From assembly GCF_002093975.1 (NCBI RefSeq), contig NZ_MSZZ01000005.1:310001-374000 (forward strand): a stretch of 64,000 nt of DNA. The letters are read 5' to 3'. The stretch comes from Thermoactinospora rubra (GTDB taxonomy: Bacteria; Actinomycetota; Actinomycetes; Streptosporangiales; Streptosporangiaceae). Position numbers and translations under genes: made by a program. How positions within the stretch are numbered: position 1 is the first letter of the stretch; each line of letters opens with the position of its first letter. This document shows, piece by piece, positions 1 through 7,043 of this stretch. The notes beneath the pieces were generated by a model. That model had not been told where the DNA came from. It made no database searches and saw only the letters and a list, made by a program, of their open reading frames with translations.

Positions 1-668
1 CCACCGGCCACCACCAAGCCGAACAGCAGCGACATCCAGGCTCTGGCCGGGAGCGGGGCCTCATCGCTGGCTGCGACGTAACCCTCTGCCGGGGCGGAGG
101 GGCGCTCCTGGCTCGTCACCTTGGGTGCTTCTCTCGTTGGAGATCTTTCCGGGAGTGGACGTGCCGGATCAGGGGAGACCGGAGCGCTTGTCGGGGAAGG
201 CGTGGGCTCCTTCTCTGGCTCGGTTCGGGTCTTTGTCTTCGGTTGCGGAGTGTTCTCCGCCTTGACCTGCTGATCGCCTTGCAGTGGTGGCAGGACCTGC
301 CGGACGCCACGATCGTCCACATCGTCAGGCATCCGTACCTGATCCTTCAGTCGTTCCGGCCCAAGCCGTACATCCACGCGGGGGCGCCGCTTGGTAGGTG
401 GTGTGCTGCCCTTCTCGACCGGAGTCGTCCGCGTGGCCGCTTCGGCAGCCGATGGCCGAGGACGCTTGGTGATCGGCTTCGTGCTCGGGCCGGTGGTGGG
501 CCCCTGGTGGTTGACGGGGCGGTTGCGTTGTGACTCCTGCAGGCGCTGGCTCAGGTTGGGGACGCGCCCCTGCCTGAGGTCGTTGTTGGTGGCGTCGCAG
601 AACTTCTTCATGTCGTAGATCTGGTGCGCCCGCTCCGACACGGGCGGGCAGTAGTGAGGGGCCACGGT
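1..668 (-). pseudogene. IS-interrupted Pro/Thr-rich protein, C-terminal part
   Basis: Reading leftward from the IS edge there is one uninterrupted frame that continues past the left end of the window. It begins with a Cys-containing segment (APHYCPPVSERAHQIYD, then MKKFCDATNNDL). It continues as a roughly 130-residue stretch rich in Pro, Thr, Lys and Arg, and near the window edge reaches a hydrophobic run (WMSLLFGLVVAG) that looks like a membrane segment. The layout suggests an exported or membrane-anchored protein with a disordered linker. The frame runs into the insertion-sequence terminus at 669 with no ribosome binding site. A GTG at 665 is the only nearby start, so the 5' part was probably removed by the insertion. 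I do not recognise the family. The rest of the gene is outside the window. Confidence 0.5.
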
Positions 669-682
669 GATTCCGGACAGCC
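669..682 (+). repeat. Left terminal inverted repeat of the IS3 element
   Basis: GATTCCGGACAGCC, the exact reverse complement of the sequence at the other end of the element. It marks the boundary with the interrupted gene on the left. Confidence 0.85.
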
Positions 683-698
683 GTCTTATGGGCGTAGC

Positions 699-1584
699 CT
701 ATGCGGCCGTTTGGGCTGAGAGGGACTCCTTCAGGACCTCCAGGGGTGGCCGGTAGCCGAGCGCCGAATGCAGGCGCCGGTGGTTGTAGAACCCTTCGAT
801 GTAGCGGATGACCTGCCGTCTTGCCTTGGCTCGGGTGGTGAAGACGAAGCGGTGCAGCCATTCGTTCTTGAGCGCGGAGAAGAAGGACTCGGCCATGGCG
901 TTGTCCCAGCACACGCCGGTGCGGCCGACTGAACGGCGGATGCCCAGGCCGGTCAGGAAGCCGGCCGAACTCATCCGAGGTGTAGTTCGAGCCGCGGTCG
1001 GCGTGGAACACGGCACCGGGCTGGAGCAGGCCGGTGCCGGTGGCCATCCGGATCGCGTCCTTGATCAGCTCGGTGCGGTAGTGGTCGGCCATCGCCCAGC
1101 CCAGCACCGCCTTGCTGTGACAGTCGATCACGGTGGCCAGGTAGAGGAAGCCTTCCCAGGTGCGGATGTAGGTGATGTCGCCGACCAGCTTGATGCCCGG
1201 CCGCTCAGCGGTGAAGTCGCGGCCGACCAGGTCGGGGATGCCGCAGTAGTCGCCCTGGACGGTGGTGGCCGGCCGGAACGCCCTCACCTGGGCCGGGATG
1301 AGGCCCTGTTCGCGCATCAGAGTGCGCACCAGCTCGGCCGAGCAGTGCTCGCCGCGGCGGGCCAGGGCGACGTGCACGCGCCGGTAGCCGTAGGTCTCGT
1401 GCGAGCCGGCGAAGACCTCGGCGACCGACGCGGCCAGCAGGGCCCGGCGTTGTGCGGTGGCCGAGGCCGGCCGCTCGCGCCATTCGTAGTAGCCCGAGCG
1501 GGAAACCTCGAGCCAGGCGCACATCTTCACGATGGAGTGATGGGCCTTCTCCGCGTCGATGAGCTCGTACTTGGCGAGCGTCAT
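699..1584 (-). pseudogene. IS3 OrfB transposase, frameshifted
   Basis: OrfB of an IS3 element: an rve/DDE integrase catalytic subunit. The HTH_21-like N-terminus (HHSIVKMCAWLEVSRSGYYEW) and the first two acidic residues (VGDITYIRT and FHADRGSNYTSDEF) are in one frame. The third (MAESFFSALKNEWL) and the typical C-terminus (RYIEGFYNHRRLHSALGY) are in the next frame. The switch is at about 961-967, where TTCGGCC replaces the expected TTCGCC, a single extra base. The start ATG overlaps the OrfA stop. Upstream of the ATG the OrfB frame stays open through the A-run in OrfA, as expected if an OrfAB fusion was once made by -1 frameshifting. With the extra base, neither OrfB nor OrfAB should yield an active transposase. 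Confidence 0.85.
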
Positions 1585-1874
1585 CGAGTCTCGGACGCGA
1601 AGAAGGCGGCTGCTTTTTTCAGGAAGATCAACTTCTCCCGCAGCTCGGCGTTCTCCCGCTCCAACTCCCTGATCCGGGCCCGTTCCGGACCGGGGACCGG
1701 CTGCCGTTCCTCCTGAGCGCTCTCGATCCGATGCCGGTTCACCCAGCTGCCCAGAGTGCTGGCGTTGATGTCGAACTCGCGCGCCACCGACGCGACCGTA
1801 CGTTCGCCCTCCAGCACCATGCGGACGGCTTCTTCCTTGAACTCCGGCGAGAACTGCCTGCGACGCCTCGTCAC
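1581..1874 (-). CDS. IS3 OrfA (HTH transposase subunit)
   Basis: A 97-residue protein with the Transposase_8/HTH fold typical of IS3 OrfA: basic N-terminus, then FSPEFKEEAVRMVLEG, a helix-turn-helix (TVASVAREFDINASTLGSWV), and a leucine-zipper-like helix (RIRELERENAELREKL) used for multimerisation. In intact elements it binds the terminal repeats, and it is fused to the OrfB integrase by -1 frameshifting. It ends in a 4-base overlap with the OrfB start. It is intact here, but its partner OrfB is broken. Confidence 0.85.
   Translation of the reverse strand: MTRRRRQFSPEFKEEAVRMVLEGERTVASVAREFDINASTLGSWVNRHRIESAQEERQPVPGPERARIRELERENAELREKLIFLKKAAAFFASETR
1613..1619 (-). other. A6G run, possible -1 frameshift site
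   Basis: On the minus strand the heptamer AAAAAAG lies at codons 86-88 of OrfA. The OrfB frame is open from here to the OrfB start, so a -1 slip would give an OrfAB fusion. The zero-frame phase is AAA AAA GCA rather than the canonical A AAA AAG, so the assignment is tentative. Confidence 0.45.
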
Positions 1875-1913
1875 GTACCTACCTCTTCCAGACTGCTGTC
1901 AGCTTATGTAGCT

Positions 1914-1927
1914 GGCTGTCCGGAATC
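1914..1927 (-). repeat. Right terminal inverted repeat of the IS3 element
   Basis: GGCTGTCCGGAATC on the plus strand, the exact reverse complement of the left end. It directly abuts the truncated IS256-type transposase. Confidence 0.85.
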
Positions 1928-2707
1928 TTCTAGGCACCTCAGACAGCGCTGCCAGGCGGCGCCGGGCAGGGTGGCGGCGATCGCGTCGCGCAGGCCCGGG
2001 TGGCAGTCGCTGGTGACCGGCAGCACCCCCGACAGGCCGCGGGCGACCAGGCCGCGCAGGAACGCCAGCCAGCCCGCGCCGTCCTCGGAGGAGACCACCT
2101 CCAGGCCGAGGATCTCCCGCTGCCCGTCGGCGTTGACCCCGGTGGCGATCAGGCAGTGCACGTTCACCGTCCGGCCGCCCTCCCGCACCTTCTGCGTCAG
2201 CGCGTCGAGCCGCACGAACGTGTACGGCCCGCCGTCCAGCGGCCTGGAGCGGAAGGAGGCCACCAGCTCGTCGCGTTCGGCGGCCATCTTCGACACCTGC
2301 GACTTGGACAGCTTGGTGATGCCCATCGCCTCGGCGAGCTTCTCCACCCGTCGGGTGGAGACGCCCAGCAGGTAGCTGGTGGCCACCACCGAGGTGAGCG
2401 CCCGCTCGGCCCGGCGGCGCTTGTCCAGCAGGAAGTCCGGGAAGTAGCTTCCCTGGCGCAGGCGCGGGATGGCCAGCTCGATGGTGCCGGTGCGGGTGTC
2501 CCACTCCCGGCGCCGGTAGCCGTTGCGGGAGTTGACCCGCTCGCTGGAGACCTCGCCGTAGCCGGCCCCGCACAGCTGCTCGACCTCGGCGTCCATCATC
2601 CGCTGCGCGACCTCCCGGATCATCGTCCGCAGCAGGTCCGGGCTCGCCGCGGTCAGGGTCTCCTCGACGTAGGTCCCGACGGCGGGCACAATGTCATTGA
2701 CGGTCAC
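1928..2707 (-). pseudogene. IS256/Mutator-family transposase, 3'-truncated
   Basis: About 255 residues of an IS256-type (Transposase_mut) enzyme, which is normally about 400 residues. The N-terminus is conserved (LLRTMIREVAQRMMDAEVEQLCGAGYGE, shown by the MMDAEVEQLCGA core), followed by RNGYRRREWDTRTG and IPRLRQGSYFPDFL. The first catalytic Asp is in FVRLDAL and the second in PVTSDCHPGL. Homology ends after AAWQRC, where the sequence meets the IS3 element, and the third acidic residue is missing. The rest of the transposase is not found beyond the IS3 copy, so it was deleted. The start is GTG, and a run of stops follows the junction. It should be inactive. Confidence 0.8.
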
Positions 2708-2819
2708 TTTGTTCCCTTCGTGTCCTAATGAGCAGATCGAAGGATTACGAAGTGGCCGTCTCTTGTCACATGGATCTCTCCCGCCACACGCGAGGGAAGA
2801 TCAGCCGTACACCATCCCC

Positions 2820-3098
2820 GTGGACGCTAAGGCCGGAAACCCGAGCGAGCGCATCGCAGCCGAGGCCGAGTTCGCCGAGGCGGCCCGGCAGTATTACGAG
2901 GCGATCGCCGAGCCGACGCGGAGGTTCCACGAGGCCATTGCCAAGGCGTCCGGTCCGCCGCCGAGCGAACCCGGTATGGACAAGTCCTTGGTGACCCGCC
3001 AGCGCATCGCGGAGATCACCAAGGAGATGGACCCGACCGGCGAAGGGCTGACGGTGTACGCCATCCGCGGGATTGTGGACGCCGTGCGGGCGCGCTAG
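2820..3098 (+). CDS. Small protein of unknown function (possibly a 5'-truncated remnant)
   Basis: An open frame of 92 codons from a GTG, with no convincing ribosome binding site. Codon use is typical of the region. The product is polar and probably helical: an Ala/Glu-rich first half (RIAAEAEFAEAARQYYEAI) and a second half that could form a small helix-turn-helix (VTRQRIAEITKEMD, then LTVYAIRGIVDAV). It lies just beyond the IS256 remnant, so the original start may have been lost and this may be the 3' part of a longer gene. It ends just before a strong hairpin. I do not recognise the family. A DNA-binding role is a guess from the last 35 residues. Confidence 0.4.
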   Translation: MDAKAGNPSERIAAEAEFAEAARQYYEAIAEPTRRFHEAIAKASGPPPSEPGMDKSLVTRQRIAEITKEMDPTGEGLTVYAIRGIVDAVRAR

Positions 3099-3133
3099 AT
3101 TCGGCGCGCGAGTTGAGCTGTCATTCACCTCGC

Positions 3134-3172
3134 ATCGAGGCCCTCCGAGCCACCGGCTTGGAGGGCCTCGAT
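3134..3172. terminator. Strong bidirectional hairpin terminator
   Basis: A 13-bp perfect inverted repeat (ATCGAGGCCCTCC / GGAGGGCCTCGAT) whose loop contains a further AGCC-ACC-GGCT stem, giving a nearly continuous 18-bp hairpin. It lies between two convergent genes, where an intrinsic terminator is expected. There is no U-tract, which is usual in actinomycetes. Confidence 0.75.
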
Positions 3173-3279
3173 CATGTTGCGCGGCTGTGGAAGGTGGCCC
3201 TGCCCCCGCGCCCTCCAGCTCGGAGGCAGGGCCACCACCCGGCCCGCCGCTCCGGGATCCGTGCGACGGGCCGGGCAGC

Positions 3280-3894
3280 TTAAGGAATCGGCTCCGGCCG
3301 CATGCCGGAGAGCTGGACGACGAGCTGGGTGGCCAGCACGAAGGGATGGCGGGCGAACTCGCCGAACCCGACGAACTCGTTGTGCCCCACCGGCAGGGCG
3401 ACGCCGGACAGGCCGGGCTCGAACACCTCGGCCAGCACGCCCCCCGGCTCGGCCCTCGTGGCGGTGTACACGGCGGCGGACTTGCGCAGCTGCGGGCACC
3501 ACCGCAGCGATTCGGGGATGCAGCGGGGACAGGTGGGCGGCGCGTTGGTCAGCCCGCCGTCGTCGCCGATCGCGCGGAACGCGGTCTCGGTGATCACCCA
3601 CCAGATCCGCCCCGTCTCCAGGTCACCAGCAGGGCGCCCGCAGACCTGACACAGGTGACGCTCCATGCAGCGGCGCTGCCGCCGGGAGTTCAGCAGCCGC
3701 CACATCGGCTCGCCGCGCCGGTTGAGCTTCACCCGCGCCCACAGCAGGTCGTCGATGCGGTCATCCGGCAGGGGATCGGGATAGTCCAGCCGCAGGCCGC
3801 CGGAGGCGCGATGCGGGACGAACACCAGGCGGTGCGGGACGGCTTCGCCCGACCAGGCGATCACGTACGGGACGGTCATCGCCATCGACGTCAT
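3280..3894 (-). CDS. Unknown protein with two CxxC pairs
   Basis: A 204-residue protein starting at MTSMAMTVPYVIAW, chosen because this ATG overlaps the stop of the upstream gene by four bases. Two Cys pairs (CQVCGRPA around residue 85 and CPRCIPES around residue 125) suggest one zinc-binding knuckle assembled from both. Between them is GRIWWVITETAF. The C-terminal half is non-polar but has no clear membrane segment. It forms a two-gene leftward unit with the small gene upstream and is divergent from the DUF6879/XRE module. Its length and Cys spacing recall actinobacterial accessory proteins of unknown function. No catalytic motif was recognised. Confidence 0.6.
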   Translation of the reverse strand: MTSMAMTVPYVIAWSGEAVPHRLVFVPHRASGGLRLDYPDPLPDDRIDDLLWARVKLNRRGEPMWRLLNSRRQRRCMERHLCQVCGRPAGDLETGRIWWVITETAFRAIGDDGGLTNAPPTCPRCIPESLRWCPQLRKSAAVYTATRAEPGGVLAEVFEPGLSGVALPVGHNEFVGFGEFARHPFVLATQLVVQLSGMRPEPIP

Positions 3895-4154
3895 CGCGGA
3901 TCCCACGCCGGCTTCCAGGCGTGCGCGATCCGCTCGACCGCCGCCTTCGCGTGGAGATCGTCGAGCGTGTCGGCTTCGATCACCGCGCCCGAGCAGCGGT
4001 GACGGCCATGCAGCTTGCCGTTCTCGTCCACCCACGTCTCGAACTCGGGCACTTCGGGGGCGTACCACGGCATCGACACGGGCCGCGTCGCCTTCTGGGC
4101 AGGGGTTTCAGGCTGCTGGGAGGGCATGTCCGCGACGGTAGAAACCGGCATCAC
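3891..4154 (-). CDS. Small unknown protein
   Basis: An 87-residue protein: a Pro/Thr-rich N-terminal tail, then a compact part (WYAPEVPEFETWVDENGK, GRHRCSGAVIEADTLDDLH) that ends in a helix with PAWDP. The start is GTG 4154 or ATG 4151. Its stop is overlapped by the start of the next gene, so the two are translationally coupled. The repeating pattern of a two-strand sheet followed by a helix (DTLDDLHAKAAVERI) is common in small actinobacterial proteins encoded next to XRE/DUF397-type regulators. No function can be assigned. Confidence 0.55.
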   Translation of the reverse strand: MMPVSTVADMPSQQPETPAQKATRPVSMPWYAPEVPEFETWVDENGKLHGRHRCSGAVIEADTLDDLHAKAAVERIAHAWKPAWDPR

Positions 4155-4311
4155 CGCAGCTCAATGAGGTTGCCGCTGTTTGCGTAAACCGCGTGGCACG
4201 AGAACCGGATCACCTGCGAGCTGGCAAATTTCAGCAAACATCTTGAGCGTCACGACGCCGGGCGCGCAAGCTCGGGCATGTCACGTCCCCCCGGAAAGGA
4301 AGGACTCCCTC

Positions 4312-4524
4312 ATGGCTCTCCGCTTCCTCGGCAAGGACCCCGACAGCCCCAACGGCGGCTCTCCGACGCTCTGGCAGGACACTGACACCGGCGACCTCAT
4401 CGTCCAGGGCTACACGCTCACCGACCCTGCGGCCGTGGCCGAGGTCGGCGCCCTCCCGCCGGGCGAGGCCGTGGTCCGCATTCCCGTCCGGATGCTCCAG
4501 TTCCTGCCGAAGGCGCAGCAGTGA
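4312..4524 (+). CDS. Small conserved protein of the DUF6879/XRE module
   Basis: A 70-residue acidic protein (MALRFLGKDPDSPNGG, then LWQDTDTGDLIVQGYTL). The start is fixed by a good ribosome binding site, GGAAGG, about eight bases upstream. It ends by overlapping the GTG of the DUF6879 gene (GTGA). Small proteins of this kind, with a WxD-T-G-D-[LY]-x-V-x-G strand pattern, are common beside XRE/DUF5753 regulators in Streptomyces relatives, where the set often acts like an antitoxin/regulator module. The molecular role is unknown. Coupling to the downstream genes is clear from the overlap. Confidence 0.7.
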   Translation: MALRFLGKDPDSPNGGSPTLWQDTDTGDLIVQGYTLTDPAAVAEVGALPPGEAVVRIPVRMLQFLPKAQQ

Positions 4525-5045
4525 CCCCAGCCAAGCGCATCGACCAGGCCCTCCACCGATGCCGCCGGTCCGCGCTCCACCTGGAGATGCGCGACGGCTA
4601 CATGCTCGACGACCCCGACTACGACGCCTGGAAGGCCGGACATCGGCTCGACCCGGCCGACCGCGACTCCTGGTGGCGGCCCTGGCTTCAGAACATCGCC
4701 GACGCCGTCGCCCGGGGAGTGAAGGTACGGCGGGCGCGCATCGTGTCGGAGCCGATCAGCGAGTACATCCACTACGAGTACGACATCACCTTCCCCAACG
4801 TGCAGGCCGGAGAGGAGGTCCGGTGGTTGCCGCGCAGGCAGGCCACCGACATCGCCCTGCCGGGCAATGACTTCTGGCTGTTCGACGGGGACCTCCTCCT
4901 GATCAACCACTTCAGCGGCTCCGGCGACTGGATCGACGTCGAGCACGTCACCGATCCCGCTGCGATCAAGCTGTGCGCTGAGGCGTTCGAGGCCGTCTGG
5001 CGACGCGCCATCCCGCACGACCAGTACCAGCCCGTCGTGAGCTAG
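4521..5045 (+). CDS. DUF6879 family protein
   Basis: A 174-residue protein with the DUF6879 layout: an N-terminal RSALHLEMRDGYMLDD, a WWRPWLQNIADAVARGV helix, and a C-terminal strand-rich part with NDFWLFDGDLLLINHF and DWIDVEHVTDPAAI. Members accompany XRE regulators of the Scr1/DUF5753 type across actinomycetes. It is coupled to the small gene before it and followed after six bases by the XRE gene. Its biochemical function is not established. The family resembles proteins of small regulatory or toxin-antitoxin-like pairs in context only. Confidence 0.8.
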   Translation: MTPAKRIDQALHRCRRSALHLEMRDGYMLDDPDYDAWKAGHRLDPADRDSWWRPWLQNIADAVARGVKVRRARIVSEPISEYIHYEYDITFPNVQAGEEVRWLPRRQATDIALPGNDFWLFDGDLLLINHFSGSGDWIDVEHVTDPAAIKLCAEAFEAVWRRAIPHDQYQPVVS

Positions 5046-5051
5046 GCCGCC

Positions 5052-5912
5052 GTGCGCCACTCGTCCTCCAGCGCCCAGGCCGCAGCGAAGGTGCTCGCCG
5101 CCAGACTCCGCAAGATCCGGACCGAGGCCGGCTTGACCGGCCGTGATCTCGCGGAGCTGGCCGGCTGGCATTCCTCCAAGGTCAGCCGCATCGAGCATGC
5201 CCGCCGTACCCCCTCGGCGGCCGACATCCGCGCCTGGTGCGAGCACTGCGGCGTGCCCGACCAGGCCGAGGACCTCATCGCCTCGCTAGAGGCGATTCTC
5301 GGCATGTTCGTCGAGTGGCGCGACATAGAACGAACCGGGCTGACGGCCGCACAAGAGTCCGTCATCCCCACCTGGGAACGGACGCGGCACTTCCGCTTCT
5401 ACTCCTCCCAGCTCATCCCCGGACCGGTGCAGACCCCCGCCTACATCACCGCCTTGCTGACGGCCCTCATGCACCGCCGGGGCCTGCCCAACGACATCGA
5501 GGAAGCCGTCCAGGTCCGCGTGGACAAGCAGCACATCATCCACGAGCCAGACCGGCGCATCGCGGTCATCCTGGAGGAAAGCGTCCTGCGCCAGCCGATC
5601 GGCGGCGCCGAGGTCATGACGGCCCAGCTCGGCCACCTGCTCACCGTGAGCGCGCTGCCCACCATCTCGCTCGGCATCATCCCGCTCGGGGCGGACCGGT
5701 CCACGATCTGGCCGGTCGAGGGGTTCTTCATGTTCGACGACGCCGAGGTGACCGTCGAGCTAGTATCGGGCCACCTGACCATCACCCGGCCGCACGAGAT
5801 CGCGATGTACGCCCAGGTGTTCACCGAGCTGGCCAGCCTAGCGGTGTACGGCAAGGCCGCCCGAGCCTTGATCACGCGAGCGATCCAGGCTGTGGACGAG
5901 CATGCCCAATGA
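5052..5912 (+). CDS. XRE-family regulator with DUF5753 (Scr1-type) domain
   Basis: A 286-residue DNA-binding protein. Residues 12-70 form an XRE helix-turn-helix (LRKIRTEAGLTGRDLAELAG, then SSKVSRIEHARRTPS). From about residue 100 the DUF5753 ligand/partner domain follows (IPTWERTRHFRFYSSQLIPG, VQTPAYI, a VLEESVLRQPIGG core, and the late WPVEGFFMFDD). This is the standard Scr1-type actinobacterial architecture, used to control small neighbouring genes in development or contact-type responses. The start is GTG, six bases after the DUF6879 stop. It most likely regulates its own short operon. Confidence 0.85.
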   Translation: MRHSSSSAQAAAKVLAARLRKIRTEAGLTGRDLAELAGWHSSKVSRIEHARRTPSAADIRAWCEHCGVPDQAEDLIASLEAILGMFVEWRDIERTGLTAAQESVIPTWERTRHFRFYSSQLIPGPVQTPAYITALLTALMHRRGLPNDIEEAVQVRVDKQHIIHEPDRRIAVILEESVLRQPIGGAEVMTAQLGHLLTVSALPTISLGIIPLGADRSTIWPVEGFFMFDDAEVTVELVSGHLTITRPHEIAMYAQVFTELASLAVYGKAARALITRAIQAVDEHAQ

Positions 5913-5963
5913 GGTTGCTCGACGGCTGCTCGCATGGCGGGTGCGGGCTCTACGATCGCTGCC

Positions 5964-7010
5964 ATGGGAAAGCCGCGCATGAATCGCGACCAGTTCTACG
6001 CCACGATGGCTCCGCTCGATGAGGCGCGGCTGAGGAAGGCGCTGTGGACCCTGTACTGGCGCGGGTCGGCGCAGTTGCGGGAGAAGATCGAGGCCGAGCT
6101 GGCCCCGGAGGAGCACAAGCCGCGGGCCGGTAAGGCCAAGCAGCCGGTCGATGTTCCGGTGCTGCTTGAGGAGGTGCGGCGGTTCGTGGAGCTCGCCCGG
6201 GCCGGTGCCTACATGGCCGGCGATCGGCGAGTGTCGCCCAAGGAACGCACCCGCTGGCGCTTCACCTTCACCGGCCTGGTCGAGGAGGCCGGAAAGGCGC
6301 TGAGCGCGGACCCGGCATGCGGAGGCCAGGCGCTTGAGCTGCTGATCGAGCTTGCCGTCGAGTCGCGGGATCGCGAGTACTTCCGTTCGGAGGATCCGAT
6401 GGCCGCCGCGCGTTTCGTGGTCTCCGACGCGGTGGCGCTGCTGTGGAGTTCCTATCGGGAGGTGTACGGCTTCGCGGGGTTCGCCGAGCGGGCCGCGCCC
6501 CAGCTGATCCGCTGGGAGGCGGAGTACGGCTGGACCCGGTACGGTGATGGGCCCACGGCGGAGAAGGAGACCACGCTGGCCGATGTGCTGACCCGGATGC
6601 TGCGCGGGATCGACGCCTGGCTCGATTTCACCGACCGCTACCTGGCCGCGCTGGATCGCCTGCCCCAGGGTGGTTCGGGCAAGCCGGCACCGTGGCACGA
6701 CCCGGCAGGATACGCACGAAGCCAGCGGACCAGGAACCTGGCCACCTGGCACCAGGTGCTCCTGGAGCAGCTGGACGACGCCGAAGCGGGTGAGCGGCTG
6801 GACCGCTTGGTCACTCACCCGGCGCTGAATGGTCCCGAACTGCTGTATCTACGTGCGCGGCTGGATTGGCGGCGCGGCAAGGCCGACTCCGCGCGGGGCC
6901 TGATCCGGGATGCTCTCGATGTTCTGCCCGGTCATGGGGGATTCCGCGCCTTCGCCGAGGAGATCGGCGCGGAACTTCCCGAACGGGCCCGGAGGGTGGC
7001 GGCCAGATGA
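5964..7010 (+). CDS. Unknown helical protein
   Basis: A 348-residue protein starting at MGKPRMNRDQFYATM. An earlier in-frame ATG at 5934 is less likely. It is rich in Leu, Ala and Arg and predicted to be mostly helical. It opens with an arm-like helical segment (LRKALWTLYWRGSAQLREKI) and near the end has a TPR-like stretch (LLYLRARLDWRRGKADSARGLI). No signal peptide or membrane segment is seen. It follows the XRE gene by about 50 bases in the same direction and may share its transcript. It ends inside a threefold 10-bp repeat. Homologous proteins in actinomycetes are, to my knowledge, uncharacterised. Confidence 0.65.
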   Translation: MGKPRMNRDQFYATMAPLDEARLRKALWTLYWRGSAQLREKIEAELAPEEHKPRAGKAKQPVDVPVLLEEVRRFVELARAGAYMAGDRRVSPKERTRWRFTFTGLVEEAGKALSADPACGGQALELLIELAVESRDREYFRSEDPMAAARFVVSDAVALLWSSYREVYGFAGFAERAAPQLIRWEAEYGWTRYGDGPTAEKETTLADVLTRMLRGIDAWLDFTDRYLAALDRLPQGGSGKPAPWHDPAGYARSQRTRNLATWHQVLLEQLDDAEAGERLDRLVTHPALNGPELLYLRARLDWRRGKADSARGLIRDALDVLPGHGGFRAFAEEIGAELPERARRVAAR

Positions 7011-7030
7011 GGCCAGATGAGGCCAGATGA
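7001..7030 (+). repeat. Three tandem copies of a 10-bp unit
   Basis: GGCCAGATGA occurs three times head to tail. The first copy contains the stop codon of the upstream gene, and the repeat fills most of the gap between two convergent genes. It looks like a slippage-generated repeat. Copy-number change would not affect the reading frame because the stop is in the first unit. Confidence 0.9.
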
Positions 7031-7043
7031 GGCGAGACCGGGG

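Larger units (their letters stand above)
669..1927 (-). mobile_element. IS3-family insertion sequence, about 1.26 kb
   Basis: Two overlapping frames of IS3 type (OrfA and OrfB) lie between perfect 14-bp inverted repeats, GATTCCGGACAGCC, at the two ends. The size, the OrfA/OrfB arrangement in the -1 relation and the DDE integrase core are standard for IS3. The bases flanking the ends (GGT on the left, TTC on the right) do not form a target duplication, and the two flanks belong to unrelated genes. The element may therefore have mediated a deletion after insertion. OrfB carries a one-base insertion, so this copy is probably not autonomous. Confidence 0.85.

Noticed and set aside
666-1930. Target-site duplication of the IS3 element
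   Set aside because: The bases on the two sides (GGT and TTC) do not match.
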